Below are positions 1 to 6,812 of a stretch of 10,144 nt of DNA, one piece after another. The stretch spans positions 1-10,144 of the forward strand of contig JBJMJE010000369.1 in the NCBI GenBank assembly GCA_045806505.1, written 5' to 3'. The translations under genes were made by a program, and so were the position numbers. The notes under the pieces are model-generated. The model was given only the letters and a program-made list of their open reading frames with translations, searched no databases and was not told the origin of the DNA. Each line of letters starts with the position of its first letter. Within the stretch, counting starts at the first letter, position 1. The DNA comes from DASVFB01 sp045806505 (GTDB taxonomy: Bacteria > Actinomycetota > Thermoleophilia > Gaiellales > Gaiellaceae).

Positions 1-1319
1 AGCCGGCGGTCCTGCCCGGTCGCCACGCAGGTCGTGCCACCCTGGCAGACCCAGCCGATGTGAACGGGCCGCCCAGCGGCGTCGACCGTCCAGCGCTGCG
101 GCTTCTTGCCGGTCGCACCGACGATCGACGACTCCATCGCATGGATGTGTCCGAGCTGGCAATCGAGGTCGGGCATGCCGTCCTGCGGCTCGGTCTGGTA
201 CCAGACGACCGAGACCTTGCCGCTGTCCCCGGCTGCGATCCACGGCCAGAAGACGCGTGTGCCCGGATGCGCAACCGTCGCAGGCGCGGACCACGTCTTG
301 CCCAGATCCTTCGTCGAGAGCAGCATGATCGAGTTCGCCGCAGGCGTCTGCGCGCCGTCGCAGCCGCCGCTCGTTCCGGCCTGTCGCTCGTCGGTGTCCC
401 AGGTCACGTAGACCGTGCCGGCCTTGTCGATCGCGATCGCCGGCCAGTGGGCGAAGATCGACGTGCCGCGGTAGCCCTCGTGCGGCGTGAACGCCGTGCC
501 GCCGGCGGGGAGCGTGCTGATGCCGATGCCGACGCTGCCGTCGCCGTGCTGGAAGATGGCGGGCTCGACGACGCTGCCGTTGAGCTTGTCGTAGTAGAGC
601 TTTCCGAACGCCGTCCACGAGCCGCCGTCCGCGAGCGTGCCGTTGTCCGGAATGCCCGTGGCGCTGCAGCTGTTGCCGCCGTCGGTCGAGACGAAGACCT
701 GGTGGCCGCTCCCGCTTCCCTCAACGGTGTCGGTCGCGAGATACACCTGGTCGGTGAGACCGCCGGCGAGCCACGGTCTGTCGCCGTCGTGGCAGTTGGC
801 CGTTCCCTTGTCCCACGTCTGACCGCCGTCCAGCGACGAGAAGAGCGCGTCGTTGGCGAGATCGATCCCGGTGTTGTAGACGCGCCCGCCCGCGTCCTGC
901 GTGAGGTCGGGGTCGCTGAACCCCGTGTACGTCAGGTTCTGCGGGCACGTGGTGCCGAGGTACCGGTCGCGGTACCAATTGGCACCGCCGTCGGGCGACG
1001 TCCACGTGTTGACCTGGTTGCAGTAGTTCGAGACGAACGCGAAGTCGCCCCACGGCGAGTTCGTGATGCCGTCTCGATACAGGTGCGTCGTGCCCTCGTG
1101 CGAGGTGTAGATCAGCCGCCCGTGCAGGACGTCGGCGAAGACCTCCGGCTCGCCTCCTGCGAGCTGCTGATCCACGTACACCGGGGGCGCGAACGCCGGG
1201 GCCGTCGTCGCGGCCGCGCTCGATCCCGGTAGCGCAGCGAGGACCGCGATCGTGACGAGCGCCGGAACGGCGAAGCGCCACGCGTAGCCGCGTGGCCGCC
1301 GCAATGTCTCGGGGATCAC
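1..1319 (-). CDS. Secreted Asp-box (sialidase/BNR-like) beta-propeller protein, C-terminus beyond left edge
   Basis: This is a partial gene: 439 codons are visible and the frame is still open at base 1. The start is the GTG at 1319, chosen because GGAGG lies 7 nt upstream. The N-terminus has Arg residues (7, 8, 10, 15) followed by a hydrophobic segment (about 16-30) and a small-residue SSAAA site near 33-37, so it looks like a Sec signal peptide. Four Asp-box motifs (S/T-x-D-x-G-x-T-W type) are visible: SPDGGANW at 108-115, SLDGGQTW at 162-169, a degenerate STDGGNSC at 211-218, and TKDLGKTW at 336-343. Such boxes mark blades of sialidase-type beta-propellers. At least six further Cys residues fit an extracellular, disulfide-bonded protein. 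Asp boxes alone do not prove glycosidase activity, and I see no convincing arginine triad, so the substrate is unknown. It may share a transcript with the ferritin-like gene, which ends 61 nt upstream. Confidence 0.82.
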   Translation of the reverse strand, partial: MIPETLRRPRGYAWRFAVPALVTIAVLAALPGSSAAATTAPAFAPPVYVDQQLAGGEPEVFADVLHGRLIYTSHEGTTHLYRDGITNSPWGDFAFVSNYCNQVNTWTSPDGGANWYRDRYLGTTCPQNLTYTGFSDPDLTQDAGGRVYNTGIDLANDALFSSLDGGQTWDKGTANCHDGDRPWLAGGLTDQVYLATDTVEGSGSGHQVFVSTDGGNSCSATGIPDNGTLADGGSWTAFGKLYYDKLNGSVVEPAIFQHGDGSVGIGISTLPAGGTAFTPHEGYRGTSIFAHWPAIAIDKAGTVYVTWDTDERQAGTSGGCDGAQTPAANSIMLLSTKDLGKTWSAPATVAHPGTRVFWPWIAAGDSGKVSVVWYQTEPQDGMPDLDCQLGHIHAMESSIVGATGKKPQRWTVDAAGRPVHIGWVCQGGTTCVATGQDRR

Positions 1320-1325
1320 GAGCTT

Positions 1326-1335
1326 CCCTCCTTCT
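1326..1335 (-). promoter_or_regulatory. Strong Shine-Dalgarno for the Asp-box protein
   Basis: On the minus strand the bases read AGAAGGAGGG, and GGAGG sits 7 nt before the GTG at 1319. It is the clearest ribosome binding site in the window; most other genes here have weak sites or rely on stop/start overlap. It fixes the GTG as the start. Confidence 0.75.
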
Positions 1336-1348
1336 ATGGTGACACCAT
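1336..1348. promoter_or_regulatory. Perfect 6+1+6 palindrome, candidate operator
   Basis: The sequence ATGGTG-A-CACCAT is a perfect inverted repeat with a single central base, placed directly upstream of the Shine-Dalgarno of the secreted Asp-box gene. A further GGTGAC copy lies at 1356-1361. It could be a dimeric-regulator site or a small hairpin in the leader. No regulator can be named and no convincing -35/-10 pair was found, so the functional assignment is inference from position and symmetry. Confidence 0.3.
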
Positions 1349-1380
1349 TCGCCGGGGTGACTTCCCGGGCCGGAGGGAAT

Positions 1381-2358
1381 TTAAGCCTGTTGTGTCACCC
1401 CCACGGCCTCCAGGGAGGCATCCACCGCTTCGTCGAACGCGTCGGCGATCCGCTCCGCCGCTCTCCGCTCGTCCTCGAGGATCCGCCCGACGAGCGTCGC
1501 CGTCTCGTGATCGTCCGCGCGCTGGGCGACGCGCTTCAGCTGCTCGTAGCCGCCGATCTCCAGGTGCTCGAAGGCGCGCGCGAACGCGGCGAGCTTGCCG
1601 GGCGTGTCGGGATGGCCGCGAAAGAACGCCGCCCAGTTGAGACCGCCGAGCCGCAGCGCGGCGTCCTTCAGCGTCGACGGATCGCCGCCGAGGGCATCGA
1701 GCCGCGTCTCGATCAGCTCGCAGTGGTCGCGCGTCTCGGCGAGGTGCTCCTCGTAGATCCGCTCGAGCCGCTCGCTGCCCGCGAGCCTCGGGCCGCGCTC
1801 GAGGAGTGCGATCGCCTGCGCCTCGATGGCGTGCGCGTCGGAGAGGTACTTCCGCAGCTGCTCCTTCAGATCGTCCCGGCCGACGGCCCGCAACGACGCG
1901 TCGACCGCGACGTCGAACGTCGCCTCGAGCCGCTTCATCATCGCGCCCTCGTCGGCAGCGATCCGCTCCGCGGTCTCGATGACCGCGTCGTCGCTCGCCC
2001 GCTCCGCGACTCCACGCAGCAGCTGGTACGACGAGAGCTCGAGCGCCTCGTACGAGAGCGAGTGCGAGTGCAGCTTCCCGGGCGTGTCCGGCTGGAGCCG
2101 CGCGAAGAGCACGAACCCCTTGCCGCCGAGCGCCATCACGGCGTCCTTCGTGCGTGCCGGCTTCGCGTCACGCGCCTCGAGGGCCGATCTCGTCGCCCGT
2201 TCGTGTCCCTCCGTCTCGACCAGGTGCTCGCGGTAGATCGCCGAGAGCTCCGGATCGCCCGCGATGTCGGGCGCGGTGCGCAACTGCGCGAGCGCCTGCA
2301 CTTCGATCGAATGTGCGTCTTCGACGTACCTCGTAAGTTGTTCGGTGAGTGTCGTCAT
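1381..2358 (-). CDS. Ferritin-like (DUF892/YciF-type) protein, two tandem domains
   Basis: 325 residues. The start is the ATG at 2358, 5 nt after the upstream flippase-like stop; the longer open frame reaching 2859 is antisense-type reading through that gene. The protein is two copies of one four-helix domain, residues about 3-156 and 163-316, aligning at a constant offset of 160 residues with no indels. Conserved acidic/His positions recur in both: E19/E179, E48/E208, H52/H212, E104/E264, E107/E267 and E137/E297, the spacing expected of a ferritin-like diiron helix bundle. The repeated PDTPGKL (90-96 and 250-256) is another landmark. DUF892/YciE-YciF proteins are stress-associated ferritin-like proteins; actual metal binding or oxidase activity is inference. 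There is no signal peptide, so it is probably cytosolic, and it is likely co-transcribed with the membrane protein upstream. Confidence 0.8.
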   Translation of the reverse strand: MTTLTEQLTRYVEDAHSIEVQALAQLRTAPDIAGDPELSAIYREHLVETEGHERATRSALEARDAKPARTKDAVMALGGKGFVLFARLQPDTPGKLHSHSLSYEALELSSYQLLRGVAERASDDAVIETAERIAADEGAMMKRLEATFDVAVDASLRAVGRDDLKEQLRKYLSDAHAIEAQAIALLERGPRLAGSERLERIYEEHLAETRDHCELIETRLDALGGDPSTLKDAALRLGGLNWAAFFRGHPDTPGKLAAFARAFEHLEIGGYEQLKRVAQRADDHETATLVGRILEDERRAAERIADAFDEAVDASLEAVGVTQQA

Positions 2359-2363
2359 CGTGA

Positions 2364-3380
2364 TCAACCCGTACCCACCGGTCTCCGCTTCAACACCAGC
2401 AACCCCGGCGTGCCCGGGATCGCGGGGAGCCACAGGTTGAAGAGGCGGTAGGAGAAGACTGCGAGCAGGGCTGGTGCGAGGGCGACGCCGACCCACGTGA
2501 GGGCGAACGGCAGCAGCGCCTCGACGGCCCCGGCGCCCGCGAACGGCAGCGTCCGCCGCGAGAGGGCGTACCCCGTCGCGTAGGCGAGGATCAGCGCCGC
2601 GACCGGCGGCGTCCCGTGACGTGTGAACGCCGCGAGGCACGCCCAGAGCACGAAGACGTCCCCGGCCCAGTAGACGGACATGCCGAGCGCCGCGCCGAGC
2701 GTTCGCTTGCGGGGAGGCGCGAAGAGGCGTGCGAGACGGTGGACGGCGTCGAGGAACCGCGCAATTGCCTTGCGGAAGCGGCCGCCGTTGCGCATCTGCT
2801 TTCGGTGGCGCAGGAGGACGAGCGTGACGATCGTCCCGACGGGAACGCCGATGATCCACGACATCTGCACGCCGGCATGGTCGGGGATGCCGTCGACCAG
2901 GAGGAACAGCGCGGCGCCGAACGCCGCGGGCGCGAGGATCGCGTACTCGAGCAGGCCGAGGCCACGGACGCGCAGCGCGGCCTCGCGCTCCGGGACGCCC
3001 GCATCGAGCAGCGCCTCGTGATCGAGAGCGAAGCCCCCGCGCGGGATGAACACGCCGAAGCCCGTCGTGACGAGTGCGCCCGCGTGGTGGACAGGCAGAT
3101 CGGGGCCGTCGTCCACGCGAGCGAGTTCCCGGTACGCAAACGTGTAGCCGACCAGGCTGGCGACGAGGCCGGCGAGCGCGAGCAGGAACCAGTGCCAGTG
3201 CGGGTGCACGAGACGTGCGGTCACGTCATCGAAGCCGGCCGCCCACGCGACGCCGACGAGCGCCCCGGATGCAAGTGTGATCGCGATCGTGAGCGAGAGC
3301 GCGACTTCCCGCCGGCCGTGGTCCCGGTGGTGTCTCGACACGTACTCGTCGAGAACCCTCTTGAACATGCGCAGTCTCAT
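2364..3380 (-). CDS. Flippase-like integral membrane protein (UPF0104 / lysylphosphatidylglycerol synthase TM family)
   Basis: 338 residues from the ATG at 3380. A GTG at 3395 (5 residues longer) and an ATG at 3368 are alternatives, and none has a convincing Shine-Dalgarno. About seven or eight hydrophobic segments are visible, roughly at residues 26-48, 63-82, 141-162, 173-190, 228-251, 258-276, 281-301 and 303-322. The GFGVFIPRGGF stretch near 107-117 and the C-terminal YR-x-x-x-x-W-x-P-x-x-PG pattern (321-334) resemble this family. Members are proposed to move lipid-linked intermediates or polar lipids across the inner leaflet, and many have no known substrate. No C-terminal lysyl-transferase domain is present, so it is not a full MprF. 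It heads a probable two-gene unit with the ferritin-like gene and diverges from dinB across only about 30 nt. Confidence 0.72.
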   Translation of the reverse strand: MRLRMFKRVLDEYVSRHHRDHGRREVALSLTIAITLASGALVGVAWAAGFDDVTARLVHPHWHWFLLALAGLVASLVGYTFAYRELARVDDGPDLPVHHAGALVTTGFGVFIPRGGFALDHEALLDAGVPEREAALRVRGLGLLEYAILAPAAFGAALFLLVDGIPDHAGVQMSWIIGVPVGTIVTLVLLRHRKQMRNGGRFRKAIARFLDAVHRLARLFAPPRKRTLGAALGMSVYWAGDVFVLWACLAAFTRHGTPPVAALILAYATGYALSRRTLPFAGAGAVEALLPFALTWVGVALAPALLAVFSYRLFNLWLPAIPGTPGLLVLKRRPVGTG

Positions 3381-3412
3381 ACCCGTCCCGGCCACTCCCT
3401 AGGCTTATCGGC

Positions 3413-4465
3413 GTGATCGTGGCACACCTCGACCTGGACGCCTTCTTCGCGGCCGTCGAGGAACTCGAGGTTCCGTCGCTGCGCGCGCGGCCGCTGATCG
3501 TCGGCGGCGACCCGCACGGCCGCGGCGTCGTCGCGACGGCGAACTACGTCGCGCGCGAGTTCGGCATCCAGTCGGCGATGAGCTGCGCCGAGGCGCTGCG
3601 ACGGTGTCCGCACGCCGTCTTCCTCCGGCCGCGGCACGCGCTCTACCGCGAGTACTCGCGCAGCGTCTGGGACAGTGTCAGGGCGATCGTGCCGACGGTC
3701 GAGCGAACGGGGCTGGACGAGGGCTACCTCGATCTCGGAGAGGTGGTGCCGGATTTTCTGCGCGCGCGTGAGCTCGCCGAGGCGGTGCAGACGGCGGTGC
3801 GCGGGACGACACGGTTGACCTGCTCGCTCGGCGTCGCCTCGTCGAAGGTCGTCGCGAAGGTGGCGTCCGACCGGCGCAAACCGGGCGGAATCACAGTCGT
3901 GCTGCCGGGACGCGAAGGCGAGTTCCTCGGCCCGCTCGCGGTTCGCAAGCTGCCGGGGGTCGGGCCGCGAAGCGCCGAGCGCCTGGCGCGCGTGGGAATC
4001 GAGACCGTCGGCGCCCTCGCCGCCCTCGACGACGACACGCTGCGCGGGCTGCTGCCCGGGAAGGTCGGCCGCATGTTGCGCGACCGGGCCCGCGGCATCG
4101 ACCCGCGCCCGCTGGAGACCGACGTGGCGCGGATCTCGATCTCGCAGGAGGAGACGTTCCCGCGCGACCTCGACGATCGCGCGCGCCTGCACGACGAGCT
4201 GAGGCGGATGGCCGTGGGCCTGTCGGAGCATCTCCGTCGCAACGGGCAGGTCGGCCGGACCGTCACGACGAAGGTGCGCTACCCGGACTTCTCGATCAGG
4301 ACGCGATCGTTGACGCTCGACGTCGCGGTCGCCGACGCCGAGACGATCGGCGACGTCGCCTGCCGCCTCCTCGACCGCGCGCTCGACGACCGCCCCGGTG
4401 CCCTCCGCCTGGTCGGCGTGGGCGTCAGAGGCCTCGAAGAGCACGCACAGCTGGTAATCAGCTAG
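3413..4465 (+). CDS. dinB: DNA polymerase IV (Y-family translesion polymerase)
   Basis: 350 residues, GTG start; a second in-frame GTG at 3419 is possible and neither has a clear Shine-Dalgarno. The N-terminal HLDLDAFFAAVEE motif (5-17) supplies D7 and the steric-gate aromatic F12. The second metal motif is LDEGYLDL (101-108) with D102 and E103. CSLGVASSKVVAKVASD (137-153) and the helix-hairpin-helix KLPGVGPRSAERL (179-191) are typical of DinB, followed by a little-finger domain to about 340. The length matches the family. It copies past damaged template bases with low fidelity. The C-terminus ends EEHAQLVIS, so the usual QLxLF-type sliding-clamp peptide is at best degenerate. The gene converges on pdxH, and the two stop codons overlap in a shared CTAG. 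Confidence 0.95.
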   Translation: MIVAHLDLDAFFAAVEELEVPSLRARPLIVGGDPHGRGVVATANYVAREFGIQSAMSCAEALRRCPHAVFLRPRHALYREYSRSVWDSVRAIVPTVERTGLDEGYLDLGEVVPDFLRARELAEAVQTAVRGTTRLTCSLGVASSKVVAKVASDRRKPGGITVVLPGREGEFLGPLAVRKLPGVGPRSAERLARVGIETVGALAALDDDTLRGLLPGKVGRMLRDRARGIDPRPLETDVARISISQEETFPRDLDDRARLHDELRRMAVGLSEHLRRNGQVGRTVTTKVRYPDFSIRTRSLTLDVAVADAETIGDVACRLLDRALDDRPGALRLVGVGVRGLEEHAQLVIS

Positions 4466-5076
4466 GGCTGGAGCTCCTCGATCGTCCAGCCGTCGCTCGA
4501 GCGGCGGTATGCGAAGCGGATGTGCAGCCGGTTCTCGCGGTGCTGCCAGAACTCGAAGGCGTCGGGCGCCAGGCGGTAGCCGCCCCAGAACTCGGGCCGC
4601 ACGACCTCCTTGTCGCCGAGCTGTGCAGCCAGCTCGCGGACCCGCGCCTCGAGCTCCTCGCGCGACGCGACGGGGTCGCTCTGCCGGGAGGCGAGCGCAC
4701 TGATCCGGCTTTCGCGCGGGCGCGCCAGGAAGATCGCGTCAGAGTCCTCGGGCGACACGCGCTCCACGGTTCCCTCGACGCGTACCTGCCGTCCGAGCGG
4801 GTGCCAGTAGAACAGCAGCGCCGCACGCGAGTTCTCCGCCAAGTCCTGCGCCTTGCGGCTCGTGTAGCTCGTCGCGAACGTGAAGCCGCGGTCGTCGACG
4901 TCCTTCATGAGCACCATCCGGGCCGACGGGCTGCCATCCGCGGACGCCGTAGCGAGCGCGCACGCCTCCGGCAGCGGCAGGCCTTCGCCGCGCGCCTCGC
5001 CGTACCAGCGGACGAACTGCGCGACGGGATCGTCCAGAAGCTCCTCTCGCCGCAACGGGCGCTCGCGCGCGTTCAC
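4462..5076 (-). CDS. pdxH: Pyridoxine/pyridoxamine 5'-phosphate oxidase
   Basis: 204 residues from a GTG at 5076; no other plausible start precedes the FMN-binding core. The enzyme oxidises pyridoxine or pyridoxamine 5'-phosphate to pyridoxal 5'-phosphate with FMN and oxygen. Recognisable elements in order are RMVLMK (53-58), FYW followed by GRQVRVEG (89-102), SRISALASRQS (123-133), and the C-terminal substrate region WGGYRLAP (164-171), FEFWQ (174-178) and NRLHIR (182-187). R183 and H185 correspond to the usual RLH pair; the following Asp of the common RLHDR motif is Ile here. The full C-terminal dimerisation region separates it from the shorter general FMN-binding split-barrel or F420-dependent proteins. 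Its stop overlaps the dinB stop, and its start faces a small H-box gene across 45 bp. Confidence 0.93.
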   Translation of the reverse strand: MNARERPLRREELLDDPVAQFVRWYGEARGEGLPLPEACALATASADGSPSARMVLMKDVDDRGFTFATSYTSRKAQDLAENSRAALLFYWHPLGRQVRVEGTVERVSPEDSDAIFLARPRESRISALASRQSDPVASREELEARVRELAAQLGDKEVVRPEFWGGYRLAPDAFEFWQHRENRLHIRFAYRRSSDGWTIEELQP

Positions 5077-5121
5077 GCGACCAGCCTAAAGGCGCGGCCG
5101 CCTTCTGCCGAAGCACTCGAG

Positions 5122-5340
5122 GTGGCTCATCTCTTCGCAGTCCGACAGGCGCACGACCCGCCCCCGCTCCGCGCGATCGCGCACGACCTGAACAACCTGC
5201 TGACGGCGATCTCCGGCTACGGCAGCCTGCTCGCGACGGACGACCACGTCCCTGTCGAAGCTCAGCGCGACGCGGGTGAGATCGTCGATGCCGCCTCGCG
5301 CGCCGTCGCGCTCGTGCGGCAACTCCAGCTCCACGCCTAA
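5122..5340 (+). CDS. 72-residue stand-alone HisKA/H-box domain protein (truncated histidine kinase?)
   Basis: GTG start at 5122 without a strong Shine-Dalgarno; no other start lies between it and the region overlapping pdxH. Residues 18-37 read like the H-box of hybrid sensor kinases: AIAHDLNNLLTAISGYGSLL, with H21 as the would-be phosphorylated histidine. The second helix (about 45-70) ends in LVRQLQLHA, matching the point where typical kinases continue LxRQLLAFSR. The protein stops exactly at the end of the two-helix dimerisation domain: no sensor domain, no ATPase (N, G1, G2 boxes) and no receiver are present. The stop TAA directly abuts the palindromic element downstream. It could be a kinase remnant truncated by that element, or a real small phosphotransfer/dimerisation protein. 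No kinase activity of its own is expected. Confidence 0.6.
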   Translation: MAHLFAVRQAHDPPPLRAIAHDLNNLLTAISGYGSLLATDDHVPVEAQRDAGEIVDAASRAVALVRQLQLHA

Positions 5341-5499
5341 GAGCTCGTTTCATAATGCGCTTCGTCGACGGGGCGCGATGGGCGGTGCGAGGCAAGGACG
5401 CAGGGAGGCTCGATATGCGGGATATCGGGCCGACCGAGGACGCCGCATCGCGCCGTCCAGCGTGTCCCGGCGGCACAAGCCTCATTGTGAAACGAGCTC
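5341..5499. repeat. 159-bp imperfect palindrome with 12-bp perfect terminal inverted repeats (MITE-like/foldback element)
   Basis: The outer ends are perfect inverted copies of GAGCTCGTTTCA (5341-5352 and 5488-5499). They continue as TAATGCGCTT on the left and CAATGAGGCTT on the right arm. Symmetry extends inward: GACGGGGCGCGATGGGCG (5367-5384) is mirrored by a similar stretch on the other strand around 5440-5457, and the centre is a compact hairpin (5407-5431) with stem CGATAT/ATATCG and loop GCGGG. The right arm carries an extra block of roughly 16 nt, so the arms are related but not identical. It fills the entire gap between two converging genes. I see no protein, T-tract or clear target-site duplication. 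Likely readings are a non-autonomous mobile element, a dispersed intergenic palindrome, or a bidirectional terminator/mRNA 3'-end structure. Copy number is unknown from this window. Confidence 0.75.
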
Positions 5500-6228
5500 T
5501 CAACGAAAGAGATCGCGCTCCGCGGGCATGACGAGCTCGCGGGCCGCGCCGTCGCCCGACGCGCGGTAGCCGCGGATCACGGCGCCCGGAACCCGCGCAG
5601 CCTTGCCCATCACGAGCTCAGCCGCGCCCGCGAGCTCGTCCGCGACGGCGATCTGCGTCGAGCGCAGCTCGTAACCCGTCGCGTCCTTCGTGCCGCGGAG
5701 GTCGAGCAGCGGCGTCACACCCGCCACGCCGATCGCGACGTCCGTCGTACCCTGACGCCACGGACGTCCGAAGGAGTCGCTGACGACGACGGCGACGCTG
5801 CGGCCCGACACCTCCCGGACACGGTCCCGGATCCGCCGGGCGGACGCGTCGGCGTCGACCGGCAGCAGGACGAGCGTTCCGCGCTCCGGCGCGTTCGACG
5901 CGTCCACGCCTGCGGACGCGCAGATGAAGCCGTGCCGCGTCTCCGCGATCACGAGCGGACCGCGCGTGCGGACGATGCGGACGGCCTCGCGGAGGATCAC
6001 CTCGACGTGGCGGGCGTCGCCTTCCGCACCTGCGAGCTCGCGCGCACGTTGCGACGGCTCGACGGCGTCCAGACGCACGACGCGGCCCTCCGCCTTGGAG
6101 ACGATCTTCTGCGCGAGCACGACGACGTCGCCGTCCTCGAGCGAACGCGAACGCGTCACGAGCTCCGCGAGATCCGCGCCGGGGCCGACCTCGGGCAGGC
6201 CCTCCAGCGGCAGGACCGTCAGCGTCAC
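5500..6228 (-). CDS. cofE: Coenzyme F420-0:L-glutamate ligase
   Basis: 242 residues from a GTG at 6228, which overlaps the npdG stop as GTGA; there is no separate Shine-Dalgarno, so translation is probably coupled. CofE adds one or more gamma-linked glutamates to F420-0 using GTP and divalent metal. Diagnostic stretches are GDVVVLAQKIVSKAEGR (33-49), the ETRHGFICASAGVDASNA segment (96-113), SDSFGRPWRQGTTDVAIG (150-167) and AVADELAGAAELVMGKA (194-210). The length fits the single-domain CofE; the C-terminal FMN/nitroreductase domain of mycobacterial FbiB is absent, so reduction of a dehydro-F420-0 intermediate, if used, must come from elsewhere. It is the last gene of the operon, and its TGA stop directly abuts the palindromic element. 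Confidence 0.93.
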   Translation of the reverse strand: MTLTVLPLEGLPEVGPGADLAELVTRSRSLEDGDVVVLAQKIVSKAEGRVVRLDAVEPSQRARELAGAEGDARHVEVILREAVRIVRTRGPLVIAETRHGFICASAGVDASNAPERGTLVLLPVDADASARRIRDRVREVSGRSVAVVVSDSFGRPWRQGTTDVAIGVAGVTPLLDLRGTKDATGYELRSTQIAVADELAGAAELVMGKAARVPGAVIRGYRASGDGAARELVMPAERDLFR

Positions 6229-6812
6229 CGGAGGCCGGTGACGCGCAGGCCCGCGTGGATCTTGTAGCGGCGGTTGATCCCGACGAGCACGCCGGTCATC
6301 GCCTCGAGCCCACGCGCCGAGCGCAGCGGCCCGGCGTCGACCGCGCGGCCGCGCACGAGCTTCTGCGCGAGCTCGAGCGCCATGGCCTTTGCGTCTGCGT
6401 CGTCGCCGCAGACGAATGCATCCTCGTCCGGCGCCTCGCCGCTGAGCTTCCCGGCCGCGAGCGAATGCAGCCCTGCGACGACGGGCACGTTGACCACGTC
6501 CGCGAGCCGCTCGGCCAGCGAGACCGGCTCGTCCGAGCGAAGCTCGCTCGCCACGCTCAGGACGGGCGATTCGAGCGAGAGCGCACGCGCCGTCTCGAGC
6601 ATCGCGGCCGCGTTCGTGGCGAGGACGACGAGCTCCACACCACCCCGCACCGACTCCTCGTTGGCCGCTCCGTCGACGTGGAGCTCCGCGGCCGCCTCCT
6701 CCGCCCGAGCGCGGTCGCGCGAGCCGACAACGACTTCGTCGCCGGCGGCGTGCAACCGCATGGCGAGCGCGCGGCCGAACGGCCCCGTGCCGCCGACGAT
6801 CGCGACCTTCAA
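6225..6812 (-). CDS. npdG: NADPH-dependent F420 reductase (F420H2:NADP+ oxidoreductase)
   Basis: 195 residues. The start is a TTG at 6812, chosen because it overlaps the cofD stop as TTGA and places the Rossmann motif at the N-terminus (MKVAIVGGTGPFG). GGTGPFG (7-13) is the dinucleotide loop, and S31-R32 after the second strand fits NADPH 2'-phosphate recognition. VVAGLHSLAAGKL (111-123) and the C-terminal DAGPLRSARGLEAM (159-172), NRRYKIHAG (180-188) and LRVTGL (189-194) are typical of the F420-dependent NADP reductase family. The enzyme transfers hydride between NADPH and F420, in bacteria usually supplying F420H2. Its place between cofD and cofE, with 4-nt overlaps on both sides, links cofactor synthesis to cofactor charging. 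Confidence 0.9.
   Translation of the reverse strand: MKVAIVGGTGPFGRALAMRLHAAGDEVVVGSRDRARAEEAAAELHVDGAANEESVRGGVELVVLATNAAAMLETARALSLESPVLSVASELRSDEPVSLAERLADVVNVPVVAGLHSLAAGKLSGEAPDEDAFVCGDDADAKAMALELAQKLVRGRAVDAGPLRSARGLEAMTGVLVGINRRYKIHAGLRVTGLR

Noticed and set aside
60..1232. Long plus-strand open frame of 390 codons.
   Set aside because: It is antisense to the Asp-box gene; its product is Arg/Val/Glu-rich without domains, a common artefact in GC-rich DNA.
1362..1379. Small inverted repeat TTCCC...GGGAA after the ferritin-like stop, considered as a terminator.
   Set aside because: Only a 5-bp stem with an 8-nt loop and no following T-tract; too weak to call.
2359..2859. N-terminal extension of the ferritin-like protein.
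   Set aside because: It overlaps the flippase-like coding region in another frame and has Arg-rich shadow composition; the ATG at 2358 starts the conserved domain.
3377..4444. Minus-strand open frame of 355 codons opposite dinB.
   Set aside because: DinB motifs on the plus strand are unambiguous; the opposite frame has no recognisable domain.
4522..5121. Upstream extension of the H-box frame through pdxH.
   Set aside because: This part is antisense to pdxH and lacks domain signal; only the last 72 codons (from 5122) show a real motif.
5341..5499. Classical intrinsic terminator for cofE or the H-box gene.
   Set aside because: The palindrome is long and imperfect and no T-run follows either arm; it is better described as a repeat element, with termination only a possibility.
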